DNA of 64,000 bases from Stenocarpella maydis (lineage: Eukaryota; Ascomycota; Sordariomycetes; Diaporthales; Diaporthaceae). A model generated the notes under the pieces. The model did no database searches and had not been told where the DNA came from. It saw only the letters and a program-made list of their open reading frames with translations. The stretch is taken from positions 1 through 64,000 of the forward strand of contig NQMI01000092.1 of the NCBI GenBank assembly GCA_002270565.1, given 5' to 3'. The first letter of the stretch is position 1. The number at the start of each line of letters is the position of its first letter. Of this stretch, positions 36,960 through 47,889 are shown in pieces. Position numbers and translations under genes: made by a program.

Positions 36960-37634
36960 ATGGGCCCGTCAACGCCTCGAAGACCGCAAAAGCAGCGGAA
37001 CCATCCCAGCACCGGAGCTAGCGGTCGTCCGAACAACAACAACAACAGCAACAGCAACAGCAACAACAGCAACAGCAACAGCAAGGCCCCGCCCGCCCCC
37101 GTCGACTACGAGTCCGACGCCCTCTATCCCGAAACTTCTTCTACTTACCCCCAACCAGCCATCCCACCGCAGCCCGTCGCCACCCAGACTCCCAACCTCA
37201 ACCAGAGCCAGAGAGAGCATACAATCGACGAGATCAACCTCACCGTCCTCAAGCGCTACGTCCCCACAATCCTCAACTACACCGCCATGGCCCACAATGC
37301 AACCCTCTTTACATGGAATATAGACTCGGGTTGCTGGGAGGAGACAGGCGTCAAGGGTCCGTTTTTTGTCTGCAACCAGGAGCAACAGTCATCTGCCACC
37401 GGCCACCTCGTGCCCCGCGCCTGTGCCTTCATCTTGAACCGCAGCAGCCCCGAGAATGCCGTCTTTGACCTGGCAACTATTGCAGAGTGTGAATTGCTCG
37501 AGGGCCAGCTCCTCTCTACAATGACTGACGCCGGCCAGGGTTGGGGCTTCTTCATGGACATGGGCAGGGCTCAGGAGACCTGGGATGCTTTCAGAACCCT
37601 TTGGCAAGCCGTCCGAGCTGCAGCCAACGGCTGA
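36960..37634 (+). CDS. DCP1: mRNA-decapping enzyme subunit Dcp1
   Basis: Single exon of 224 residues. Dcp1 is the EVH1-fold activator of the Dcp2 pyrophosphatase that removes the 5' cap of mRNAs in the cytoplasm and P-bodies. The EVH1 domain spans about 88-222. It starts with the family signature IDEINLTVLKRYVPTI and continues through FTWN....CWEETGVKGPFFV, AFILNR and GWGFFMDM to a C-terminal amphipathic helix (TWDAFRTLWQAVRAA). The first 85 residues are disordered and carry an Asn/Ser run encoded by AAC/AGC triplets (37034-37083), a likely length-variable tract. Start chosen as the first ATG. The stop lies only about 180 bp from the first transposable element of the AT-rich block. Confidence 0.92.
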   Translation: MGPSTPRRPQKQRNHPSTGASGRPNNNNNSNSNSNNSNSNSKAPPAPVDYESDALYPETSSTYPQPAIPPQPVATQTPNLNQSQREHTIDEINLTVLKRYVPTILNYTAMAHNATLFTWNIDSGCWEETGVKGPFFVCNQEQQSSATGHLVPRACAFILNRSSPENAVFDLATIAECELLEGQLLSTMTDAGQGWGFFMDMGRAQETWDAFRTLWQAVRAAANG

Positions 37635-37817
37635 CCTACACTCTATCCACATAGGTAATACTACCAACCTGTGGTCCTTCCAGGGCACCTGCCTCCTATT
37701 TATCACTGCCTCACCTTCTAAGTTGTTTGCTAAGGTGCTATATGATTATGTTGGAAGACAGCATTCTGTTTATGAGTTAATAGTAATAATAATTACTAAA
37801 AAAATATAGTACGTTAT
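37635..37817. other. Gene-island / AT-block boundary
   Basis: The 3' flank of Dcp1 turns AT-rich within about 120 bp, and the first LTR begins at 37818. The Dcp1 polyadenylation signals must lie in this short stretch. Confidence 0.6.
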
Positions 37818-38669
37818 TGTCACGAACGTGACAGGAATAGAACCAGGGACTGACTGTTGGTCCCCTGGAGGCGCAGATAAAACCCCACCGGCCAGCTGGA
37901 CAGGCCAGTAGGAAGTGGCACAACCTAGCGAGGTTATATGACGGATCAAAAGAATAACTAAGACAGTTGGAGTAATACTATCACTCCAAATAATCCAAAC
38001 GCTCCATCACTTCTATCACTCCTAGTAAGCAATGCTCCAAATAAGCCTTAAGAAGTAATACTCTTATTACTTAAGGCTAAAAAGATAAACTATATAAACT
38101 TATACTTATTATTATTAAATAATATAGCTTAAATGTAATGATCACACCAAACCTTTATGGGGTTCAGTAGGTAACCTGTAGGGTTTATGTTAGCAGAGCG
38201 GCGCAGAGATGATACTTGACTGAGTTGCAATATATGAAGACACTGTTCATGAAGAGGGTATGATCAGAAGCTGTGAGGCTATCCAGTTGGTAGGACTGAA
38301 TACTTAGATTGACGACTGAAGAGTCTGTTCTATGAAAGCTATCTACTGTGGTGATGACCATGTCCGTATATATATCCTGACTCTTCAGTGACTCGTTGGC
38401 TCGCAGGGCGAGCCTTCGAGTCGTGGTGTGAGGCTCGAAGGATCCTTCGTCGAGCGGCTCGTATGGCTCCCAACCGAGCGTTGCGAGCCGGACCCTAACC
38501 CTGGCCTGGGCGTACTCCGTCGTCACGTGCCTGCGGGGTTGCGTCATGGCAGTTGGTCTCGATTGCCCTGGGTCCTGGGGTGCCATCGTGTTGGTTCATA
38601 ACATTAAAATAGCTCTTTAGTAATTAATTTAAATATTTTTTTTAAAATAGTTTTATTAGCTTTAAATTA
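37818..38669 (+). repeat. LTR3 copy, interrupted by a solo LTR2 and cut by an assembly gap
   Basis: It starts TGTCACGAACGTGACAGG (an imperfect palindrome) and runs to 38133. After the inserted LTR2 it resumes as ATAGCTCTTTAGTA and stops at the N gap (38670-38698). The first part is barely RIP-mutated while the part after the insertion is heavily altered. It is homologous to 53369-53840 (reverse) and 4850-5280. Confidence 0.75.
38134..38603 (-). repeat. Solo LTR2 with TTAAA target duplication, un-RIPed
   Basis: A 470-bp LTR in reverse orientation (forward strand TGTAATGATCACACC...GGTTCATAACA). It is flanked by TTAAA at 38129-38133 and 38604-38608. It keeps many CpG sites, unlike the copies at 45047 and 51590. 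The duplication proves insertion into LTR3. Confidence 0.9.
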
Positions 38670-38698
38670 NNNNNNNNNNNNNNNNNNNNNNNNNNNNN
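38670..38698. other. Assembly gap (29 N)
   Basis: Run of undetermined bases inside repeat sequence; true size unknown. Confidence 0.99.
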
Positions 38699-39673
38699 AA
38701 TAATAGGAAGCTTATTTAATTTAAATTAAAGCTTATGAGTAATGTTATAAATTAAGGATTTAAGTTAATAAAAAAGTGAATTATCATTTAATATTTTATA
38801 TAAAAAGACAAACTTTCATATAATTTAAATTTTATTCTCAGAATTATTTTTTGAAAAAAATAACAACTTTGTATAATATAAATATAAAATTTAACAAATA
38901 TTTAATATTTATAAAGGCTATAAAGTTATGTTAAGAACTTTCTTTTAAAATTTAAATAAAGAATAATACGCTACATAAAAACTTATAAAGCTTAAATAAG
39001 AAGAAGCTATTTTAATATATATAATAAAATTTAAGTATATTCATATTTTATACTTTATGATAAGTTTAAAATTAAAATAAAGAATAAATTAATTGATTGA
39101 AACTATTTTAATTTTATAACTTTTTATAATATGTTAAACTAATTACTAAAATTAATAATTAATTATATAAATATTATATAAAAAGAGCAATAACTTTAAT
39201 GCCTTTTAATATACGGCTAATATTAAAAAATACTATTAGCTTAAAACTATAATTTTTAAATAATATATAAAACTTATAAAGCTTAGTATAATTTAGTACT
39301 AATTAAAGAAAATGAAAAAGAGTATTAAATATTATAATTGTAATAAAAAGGACTACTTTGTATGTACTTATTATAATAAAATAAAACTAATTAAAAGTTT
39401 ATACTAAAGATTTAATAAGTTAATATTATTATTGAAATTAAGCTTAAAAATTATATTAAATTTAATTAATAGCTTATTTTATAAATTATTATCTTATATA
39501 TCATTTAAATAAAAGGCTTTAGGATAAAATTTTAAAGTATTTAAAATTAAAAGATTAGCAATAAAAAATGATAAAACTTGAAATTATTATTAATGAAATA
39601 ATACCTTTAGTATTAATAAATTAAAACCTCTGTAAAGAAATAAATAAAATATCTTTAATTATTTTTAATATTA
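38699..39673 (+). mobile_element. RIP-degraded gypsy gag fragment
   Basis: AT-rich sequence whose plus-strand reading near 39325-39400 shows a decayed zinc knuckle (Y-Y-N-C-N-K-K-D-Y-F-V, Cys changed to Tyr by G-to-A). The same segment occurs near 55080-55145. It ends where LTR1 begins. Confidence 0.6.
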
Positions 39674-39987
39674 TGTTAAACGGAACCGCTCAGCAGGGCG
39701 TTGGCACTTCCTGCAAGGAGTTACCCTAGACTTCTTGTAAGGAGTTACCCTAGACTTCTAGTAAGGAGTTACCCTAGACTTCTTGCGAGTCAGGCGATTT
39801 TCGCTGAGTACGCCTAGTGCGTGCGCGACGCAAGATGAGTTTGGTGGCCGTGAGTCGATTATTTTGGCCTGCATTTGCACCTTAATTCAGACCTCTGCAT
39901 TACCCTTATTTCTTACCCAAAAAGTATATGACTTAGTGCATTGGATAGCCTGATTTCTGAAGTTTGTATGTACTTAATTTGGGCATT
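39674..39987 (+). repeat. LTR1 5' half, ends at ambiguous base
   Basis: The first 314 bp of LTR1 (TGTTAAACGG onward) up to GGGCATT, then a single N at 39988. The triplicated AAGGAGTTACCC units are present with small length differences. Confidence 0.85.
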
Positions 39988-39988
39988 N

Positions 39989-40301
39989 AATGCCCAAATT
40001 AAGTACATACAAACTTCAGAAATCAAGCTATCTAATGCACTAAGTTATATACTTTTTGGGTAAGAAATAAGGGTAATGCAGAGGTCTGAATTAAGGTGCA
40101 AATGCAGGCCAAAATAATCGACTCACGGCCACCAAACTCATCTTGCGTCACGCACGCACTGGGCGTACTTAGCGAAAATCGCCTGACTCGCAAGTCTAGG
40201 GTAACTCCTTGCTAGGAAGTCTAGGGTAACTCCTTACAACAAAGTCTAGGGTAACTCCTTGCACGCAGTACCAACGCCCTGCTGAGCGGTTCCGTTTAAC
40301 A
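39989..40301 (-). repeat. LTR1 5' half, inverted, mirror of the preceding copy
   Basis: It begins AATGCCCAAATT, the exact complement of the sequence before the N, and continues out to the complement of TGTTAAAC. The two half-LTRs form a head-to-head palindrome of about 630 bp centred on the N. Confidence 0.85.
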
Positions 40302-41755
40302 AAGGGGTTGCCTAGGGTGGTAATAATGCTATTCTAGCGGAGCTTTAGAGTAAGTTTATAGTTCTTGATTTTATATTGGGTAAGAAATATATGGGCGATA
40401 ATCTTATCTTTTACCTTATTATTATTATTATTGGCAGCAGGGTTGTTATTATCATCATCTCTAGTAACAACCGCCTTCTGCTTGCTCTTAGTTCCCTATA
40501 GCCATTCTTATTATTAAGGGACTACCGGGTTAGGGATAGCTAATATAAGGTCTAGCTTAAAGCATACTAGCTCCTTAGGGATATTATCAGGGTTCAGCAG
40601 ATTAATAGATCCTTCTTTATCCCAATAGTATAGCTATATAAGGGTTAATTAGAAAATAACTGGTCCATTTAGTAGGTTAATTATTATATTATAGTTATTA
40701 ATAGAGAGTAGTTTATATAGGCCTTACTACCCAGTCTTTTCTTGCTATACGCATACTTTACTCTAGAGTGGAAGGCTTGAGATTCCTAATATATCTAGGC
40801 CGTTCTTTATATATAATGCTTTATTAATTTTATATACTGTATTAATTTTCCTAATCTCCTTTATTACCTTCTATACTGCCTCAGCTCTCCTTAGAGTAGA
40901 TGGTATAGGGGCAGAGTCTTCCGTTATATATAGGTATGCTCCAAACACTAGGAGAGTTAGCATAAGGCCATCCCGGGCTAACTATATTTATTAACTACTA
41001 CAAAGCTTATTTATAGTATAGCTTCTTTAGTAAATATAGTTAATAACTTGGTGTATAAGATATTAAAAGCCCTATATAAAGAAGTGTAATATTGCTCTAC
41101 TTTACTGATTAACTAATGTGCTTCTATAGGTATCTATTTATATGTAATCCCTATAATATATGCTATGCTCTTAAACTCACTGGAAGTAAAGTTAGTCCCT
41201 ATATTAGATATAAGGCGGTCTAGAGGACCTATATATGTATTAATCTAGTAATTTTATAGGGCTTTCTATATATCTTTAGTAGAAAGAGAAGGTAAGAATT
41301 ATCCGGCTTAGAAGGAAGTAGCTAAGTTAATAATGTGTAGTATAGGAAGGCCTATTAAGTATATTACATTTATAATAACCATATAGTTAAAGTCAATATT
41401 ATCACCGAGGTTAAACTTGAATCTTTAGGGTATAAGAGAGTGCATTTAGTAGTAGTAATAGAACTTAGTAATAGCCTCTAATGCTAAGGAATTAATATTA
41501 TAGCTTGCACCTATTAACAACTGGGAAAGATGATTAATAGATAGGTGCCCAAATCATCTATATAGCTGCTATAGTTTAACTTCCATAAGGAAGAGAATAG
41601 GGGTGTCATTATTCTTATTAATATTTGTGAGAAACCATGGGTATCCCTACTTCCAAGTAATAGGAAATGTCTTCTCATACTGCTAATTTGGCTTATATTA
41701 TATAACTTTATTAGTTATATTTTACATAAAGAGTGAGTACATATTCATATCTTAT
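40302..41755 (-). mobile_element. RIP-degraded Ty1/copia-type pol fragment (GAG-pre-integrase and integrase)
   Basis: The minus strand reads, with RIP stops, a GAG-pre-integrase signature (R-W/*-FGHLSINHLSQLL near 41580-41510). It is followed by an integrase core: IYLIGLPILHIINLATSF near 41370-41310 and a block with GPLDRL....GTNFTSSEF near 41230-41160. The catalytic aspartates expected in both blocks are replaced. This domain order is typical of copia elements. Lightly RIPed compared with the gypsy copies. Confidence 0.7.
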
Positions 41756-42353
41756 TGTTAAACGGAACCGCTCAGCAGGGCGTTGGTACTCCGTGTAAGG
41801 AGTTACCCTAGACTTCGTTGTAAGGAGTTACCCTAGACTTTCTAGCAAGGAGTTACCCTAGACTTGCGAGTCAGGCGATTTTCGCTAAGTACGCCCAGTG
41901 CGTGCGTGACGCAAGATGAGTTTGGTGGCCGTGAGTCGATTATTTTGGCCTGCATTTGCACCTTAATTCAGACCTCTGCATTACCCTTATTTCTTACCCA
42001 AAAAGTATATAACTTAGTGCATTAGATAGCTTGATTTCTAAAGTTTATATATACTTAATTTGGGCATTGCTAGGGCTATGGTTGGCTGGTTGCTTGGAAC
42101 CAAAGATGGTGTGTTGGAAGGGCGAATTTTCCGGCATTTGCAAATTTGCACCAGAGCCTACCGCAGCGTGCCCAGGGGTGAGACGACGTCGGAGGGTATA
42201 TAAGGAGGGCTTACAGAAGCCCAACTTAATTCAATACAAAGTTGTCCAGACCATTGTCAATCGTCCCAATTCGCCTCAGAGCACCATACTGCGACCCTGC
42301 CGAAACACACACACGCTGAACTGAATGCTATTCTATAGCACAAATTCATCAGA
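41756..42353 (+). repeat. LTR1, 5' LTR of a copia-like element
   Basis: Complete 598-bp LTR1, identical in structure to 7069-7666, with the TATA box at 42197. It is followed directly by a primer-binding site and a gag start, so it acts as a 5' LTR. Un-RIPed. Confidence 0.9.
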
Positions 42354-42368
42354 GGTTATGAGCCCGGC
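42354..42368 (+). other. Primer-binding site complementary to initiator tRNA-Met anticodon arm
   Basis: GGTTATGAGCCCGGC follows the LTR without a spacer. Its complement, GGGCTCATAACC with the CAT anticodon, is the anticodon stem-loop of eukaryotic initiator tRNA-Met. Copia and yeast Ty5 prime from exactly this internal region (half-tRNA priming) rather than from the tRNA 3' end. Confidence 0.75.
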
Positions 42369-42801
42369 TCTAGCAGTCAGCGCTCTGAAACAACATTGAA
42401 TTTAGGCCTTAAACAAGCCTACCTATCTGTACGCTACAGCGCTATTTGCACTGATTAGCGGACCAGCCAAAACATCGCTGGTTTGGGCCTGCAACGCTCA
42501 GAAACAACTGCAAAAAGAGCAAAAGTTGCTCGCTGGGTGATTTGAACCCACGACCCTCAGCGCACATTGTGCCACGGACACCATTTCTCACAATTGCAGC
42601 TCCAACGCTAGCATTTTGTACGAGGGAAAGTTTCACTTGAGAGACTACAGGTCAGAGGGTCACGCCTAGGATTTCTACGGAATAGGCACTGAGGAAATAT
42701 ACGACTATACTATTGGGTTGCTACGAATCACACTTTCTAGCAATATTCTGCCCCTTATATACCTATTCTCTAGGTGTATTTAGTCTTCCTCAACAGCCAA
42801 T
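42369..42801 (+). other. Untranslated leader of LTR1 element, with a tRNA-like fragment
   Basis: A GC-balanced leader between the primer-binding site and gag. On the minus strand, 42529-42581 resembles part of a tRNA: GTCCGTGGCACAATG (D-arm-like) and GTGGGTTCAAATC (B-box/T-arm-like). No anticodon arm or matching acceptor stem is visible. Not a functional tRNA gene; it could be a SINE remnant. Confidence 0.45.
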
Positions 42802-43058
42802 ATGGCTTCTAGTGCCCCTGCAGAGGGGACTACCCCTAATTCCCGGGGGAATAGGGCTCTAGCAGAGCGCCTAGATCTGCAAAATCAGCAGATTTTAGAC
42901 CTAAACACCCGTTTAGAGTCTGTACAAGAGCTATTAGCTCAGCAAGTAGCCACTAGCAATACCCTTCAAGGTACGCTAGGGGAATTAGCTACTGCTATTC
43001 AGGGCCTATCGGCCCTAGTAGCCCAGCAGGCGCCCCAGCCTGCGCCTCCGGCGCCTCC
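42802..43058 (+). pseudogene. gag N-terminus of LTR1 element (truncated)
   Basis: An ATG-initiated frame of 85 residues, MASSAPAEGTTP..., with a heptad coiled coil (ALAERLDLQNQQILDLN onward, to about residue 60) and a Pro/Gln-rich tail. It is cut at the ambiguous base 43059, two bases before the next LTR. The sequence is intact and un-RIPed as far as it goes. It fits a retrotransposon Gag. No other domain remains. Confidence 0.65.
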
Positions 43059-43060
43059 NT

Positions 43061-43658
43061 TGTTAAACGGAACCGCTCAGCAGGGCGTTGGTACTCCGTG
43101 CAAGGAGTTACCCTAGACTTCGTTGTAAGGAGTTACCCTAGACTTTCTAGCAAGGAGTTACCCTAGACTTGCGAGTCAGGCGATTTTCGCTAAGTACGCC
43201 CAGTGCGTGCGTGACGCAAGATGAGTTTGGTGGCCGTGAGTCGATTATTTTGGCCTGCATTTGCACCTTAATTCAGACCTCTGCATTACCCTTATTTCTT
43301 ACCCAAAAAGTATATAACTTAGTGCATTGGATAGCTTGATTTCTGAAGTTTATATGTACTTAATTTGGGCATTGCTAGGGCTATGGTTGGCTGGTTGCTT
43401 GGAACCAAAGATGGTGTGTTGGAAGGGCGAATTTTCCGGCATTTGCAAATTTGCACCAGAGCCTACCGCAGCGTGCCCAGGGGTGAGACGACGTCGGAGG
43501 GTATATAAGGAGGGCTTACAGAAGCCCAACTTAATTCAATACAAAGTTGTCCAGACCATTGTCAATCGTCCCAATTCGCCTCAGAGCACCATACTGCGAC
43601 CCTGCCGAAACACACACACGCTGAACTGAATGCTATTTTATAGCACAAATTCATCAGA
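43061..43658 (+). repeat. LTR1, complete
   Basis: A 598-bp LTR almost identical to 41756-42353. It could be the matching 3' LTR with the internal region collapsed at 43059, but the outer flanks (CTTAT before the first, TCTGT after this one) are not a target duplication. Confidence 0.9.
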
Positions 43659-44240
43659 TCTGTACTAGAGTATAGAAATCACTATAGTTCTTAGGCTAGT
43701 CCCTTGTCTTGAGCTTCTTTTTAATTGACTTGTTGAGGGCGGCAACTAGGAATGTTATCCTGGCTTCTGGAGGCTAAGTGTTAGCTCTTGCTTTGAAAAG
43801 GGCGGAGTTGAATACTTGTAGGAAGGCATCTATAGGGCCTGATTGTTGTATATTTGCTAGGTGTTGGTGTGCTTTCTTTATCCTGTTTGGATCTTCGTAT
43901 GTAGCTTTTATAGCAAGTATTAAGCAAGTTGTATTAAATTTATTGAAACCCGTGCTACTGGAATCTTCTGCTTGCGTTATAAATGCTCTAAATAAGTTAG
44001 CTGGCCCTGTACTATTGGGCCTTGCTGCTAATTGACTGTAAATATAGTGTAATTGGGTGTATTCCGGGCTAATCTGGATGGTATTGATTTGAATTTTTGC
44101 TTGAATCTTAATATATTAGGTTTTGAGATCTTGGGCACCCTGTAAGAGGGGTATATCTGGTAGGCGAGTATGTAGAAAATCAAGGGATTTGGTTATTTTT
44201 GAGCGGAAATTGTGGTGAAGAAAGACGTTTGTACTCTTTG
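43659..44240 (-). mobile_element. Retrotransposon gag fragment, lightly RIPed
   Basis: The minus strand reads a nearly continuous Gag-like protein with only about three RIP-type stops. Landmarks are SLDFLHTRLPDIPLLQGAQD, HYIYSQLAARPNSTGPANLF, NKFNTTCLILAIKATYEDP and ALFKARANT. It is helical and Gln-rich as in fungal LTR Gag capsid regions. It is far better preserved than the surrounding gypsy gag remnants. Confidence 0.6.
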
Positions 44241-45046
44241 AGACATACAATAACTGTTTTTAAGTTATCTAGTGTTATTTTCTTAGTTTACGGTAGATTA
44301 TTTTTGTAGTATATATTTTTATTATGTTCTAGATTTAGCTTTTGTATTATATTAGTTTATATTAGACTGCCTCAAGGTGTTATGCTTCCTTAGCTTTACT
44401 TATTAATAAGTTTATTTAAGTATGGGATTGATTATTATTATTAAATATTAAAATTTATTATGTCTTATTATTATTTATTCCTCCTCTAGGTATTTATTAA
44501 AAGATCTAGGTAGTGGTTTAGTTAATATATATATAGGTTATTCTTTTTAAGCTATAGAATCTTAGGTATAATCTTATATTTTATTATTTTTATAATATTG
44601 AAGTGGGTATTTTTATTATAATTAATAAATGGAACTTAAAGGTAATTAATCATTATATTAGTAATCTTATCACTATAAATGACTTTTTATTCATTAATTA
44701 TATTAAATAAATAAGGTCTTATTTTCTTTTATTGTAATATTTTACATTAATTTATTATTACGAATAAAATAAAATTTCCTTAGACTTTATTACTAATAAC
44801 TATTATAAAGGGTTATTATTCAATTTATATTAAGATCTTAAGGTATTCATATTTCTTACTTTTTATTATATAAGGAGACTTTTTTAAATTCTTTATAGCT
44901 AGTTAAGGCTTATTTAGGTATAGCTTTTACTAATTTGTCGTATTTTATCCTTATATAGCTCCTTTTATAAGTTTATATACTACTTATCATACTATTATTA
45001 CTAATATAAGGTTCTTTAGTACTATATCTTCATTATTTAAGGGCAA
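44241..45046. other. AT-rich decayed repeat, not identified
   Basis: High-AT sequence without frames, probably the continuation of the gag-containing element after heavier RIP. It ends with GGCAA, the target duplication of the next element. Confidence 0.5.
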
Positions 45047-45534
45047 TGTAATGATCACACCAAACCTTTATGGGGTTCAGTAGGTAATCTGTAGGGTTTA
45101 TATTAATAGAGCAGCATAAAGGTAATACTTAACTAAGTTGTAGTATACGAAGACACTGTTCACGAAGAGGGTGGGTATGATTAGAAGCTTGTAAGGCTAT
45201 CCAGTTAGTAGGCCTGAATACTTAGATTAACGACTGAAGAGTCTATTCTATAAAAGCTATCTACTATAGTAATAACCATATCCGTATATATATCCTGACT
45301 CTTTAGTAACTCGCTAGCTTGCAGGGCAATCCTTCAAGTTATAATATAAGGCTCAAAGGATCCTTCATCAAGCAGCTCATACAGGTCGCAACCGAGAATT
45401 ACAAGCCAAACCCTAACTCTAGCCTAAGCGTATTCCATTCTCACATGCCTGCAGGGTTGCATCATAGCAGTTAGTCCCAATTATCCTAGGTCGTAGAACG
45501 GGTCCCTAGGTTGCTATCATATTAGTTTATAACA
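45047..45534 (-). repeat. LTR2, 3' LTR of the complete gypsy element
   Basis: Forward strand TGTAATGATCACACC...TTATAACA, RIP-mutated relative to 38134-38603. A polypurine tract lies on its internal side. Confidence 0.85.
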
Positions 45535-45731
45535 CTATCTTCCTTCTTATATTTTTATCCTTAAAAGTATTCTATAAGTTATTTCCATTCATTTATACTT
45601 GCTATTATACCTTCATAATTCATTATATCATTTATAATTAAGGATTCTCAGGTCTCTAAGTTACCCTATTATTCTAAAAGATGGAATAATGCAATTCTTT
45701 ATTATTTACTATCCTATAGGATGCTATTATA

Positions 45732-46202
45732 ATATAATCTTATTCTTTTTTTAAGGCATAGGCTATTAAGTCTTATAAAGTTTCAGAAAAGGTCTCTAAT
45801 TATTATGCTCAGTACATCTAGTAGCAGCAGTTAAAGTATAATATTCTGGAGCTTAACAACTTAAAGGACATCCTATATATCTTAGCTTGATATTAAAATG
45901 AGAATATAAGATTAAGGAGTTAGAGAAGCTCCTTTATTTGTATAAGTAAAAGTATATTCAGCATAAGAAGATGTTGCAGGCTATTTATTATGGTTTATTA
46001 AATTTAAATGAGTTAGATTATATAGAAAAGAAAGAGGCTAAAATAGAATGTATGCGGATTACTAAGTAATCTGCTGAGGCTATATATTGCAGCTCTATAG
46101 AGGAGGCTGGTAGAATAATAGCATAGGAGGCATAGTTGCACTCTTAGGGTAAAGTAGGGGTCTTTAATTAGAGTATTGTGGTAGATAAAAATACTAATTA
46201 AT
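45732..46202 (+). pseudogene. Decayed antisense ORF in gypsy 3' region (copy 2)
   Basis: The plus strand, opposite to gag-pol, reads AIKSYKVSEKVSNYYAQYI, then Q-rich, then LKYNILELNNLKDILYI, then after a one-base shift EYKIKELEKLLYLYK, EKKEAKIECMRITK, SAEAIYCSSIEEA. This lines up with the copy at 62134-61641, which has IKSCKVLKKASSRYTKCI, NILELNNSKDLLYIS and KIKELEEKLLQLHK. The initiating ATG is ATA here. Stops are of RIP type. Confidence 0.55.
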
Positions 46203-47889
46203 TGAAATTGCTGAATATTAGGTTTAAGGGAAATATACCTATAGGTAACTTATCTAGTACTTGAAGTTTTGGCTAGTTAAGTTCCTTAGGTTATCTAGAA
46301 GGGCTAATGAATTCTTATAGTTAGCTAAATGAGGTTGTTTAGCTTGTGTAGTCCCTTGGGGTTGTTCTATAGCATATTAAATATTGAATTACCTGAGTTT
46401 GTTTTCACAGTACATTAGGTTTTGTTCTGGTTCCTATATATTCTTACTTAAATTATAGCCCTTCTATTTAATAAGATACTCTATTATTCCTTACTATCAT
46501 CTTAAGTCTATAATTATCTCTATTTTATATTCATTATTATACTTATTAATAGTTTTAATCTATATTTTAAGTTTTGCATTATAGGGTGTTAGTTCTAATA
46601 GTAAAATATAAAAAATTGGATATTATTTTATTCCCTGAGGTAATAAAAGTCTATAGTTAGTATCTAAGAGTTTTTTTAAAAAATTCTAAAGGGGCTGATT
46701 TTCTTATAGTTGAGTTTATTAATAAGTTAGTTAATGTTAATATTTTAATATATAAAATAAACTTTATCTTACTTCTTAAGAATTAGTCCCTTAATTTTTC
46801 TTAGTTTATATATTTTATTATTTATTTCTATATAAAGGAAAGTTCTTCCTAAATATCTTATTAAATTCATTTAATTTACGTTAGTTTTCATTCCACTAAT
46901 TCTGCTAGTATAGTATCTAATAGTAACTTATAGTATACCTAAGGCTTATATCCATACAGTACAAAGGGAGGTAACTATTTAGTTATACTACAGGGTACAC
47001 TATTATAGGTAAATTATACTAATAGAAGTAGTTTAACCTCATTATCCTATAATTAGTTAATATAATATTAAAGATATTATTCTATAATATAGTTAATTGA
47101 TTTTATTTATTTATTTATTTATAGATATGCTATTATGAAGAGTTTATATTATACTTTAAGTTATTTTATTAGTAACTTCTAGAAGTTTAATATGAAAAGC
47201 CAATCCTTATTTAAGAAAATTTTATATAGCATTCTATAATTATTTATAATATTTTATAAGCATATATATATATAAATTCTTTTACTATATTAACTTCCTT
47301 ATATAATATAAGATATATATACTTGCTTAATTCACAAACTACTACTAGAATGCTATTATATAGTACCTTAGTTAAGGGTTCTTATAAAAGAGGTAGCTTA
47401 ATAATAAAGTTTAGACTAATACATGATCATATAGTCATAGGTACTAGTAGGGGCTTTATTAGTCAATATAGTATATATCTAGAGGCCTTATTTTCATCAT
47501 ATAAATTATATTTACTAATAATATTTTTAACTTTTTCTCTAAGATTATGGATCTAATAATTTCGCTAAATCGTTTTAGTAGTTATATAATTCCTAATAGC
47601 TATATACTAGTACTTTATATATTTCTTAAATTAATTAATTTTATTCCTTTAGATTTATAGAGGTCCTTTAGGTTTAGAACTCAATTCTAATTATAGTATT
47701 AAGTTCTTGATTAAAAATAAGGCTTCTATCTTCCTAAATCTTAAATACTATCTATTCTATAGGTAAATCTTTATCCTAATAATTAGCATTCTTGACTTCA
47801 TCTATATAAATAACCTTAATATTAAATTATAATATAAACTCTATATATTTAATTTATTATTTACTAAAAGTCTTAATTATTATAANTAT

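Noticed and set aside
38440..38520. ACCCTAACCCT telomere-like repeats in the LTR2 family
   Set aside because: Only one or two units and present at the same LTR position in every copy; not a telomere or telomeric relic.
42529..42600. Candidate tRNA gene (minus strand, B-box-like GGTTCAAATC)
   Set aside because: No anticodon arm and no pairing acceptor stem; it lies in the leader of an LTR element. Kept only as a tRNA-like fragment.
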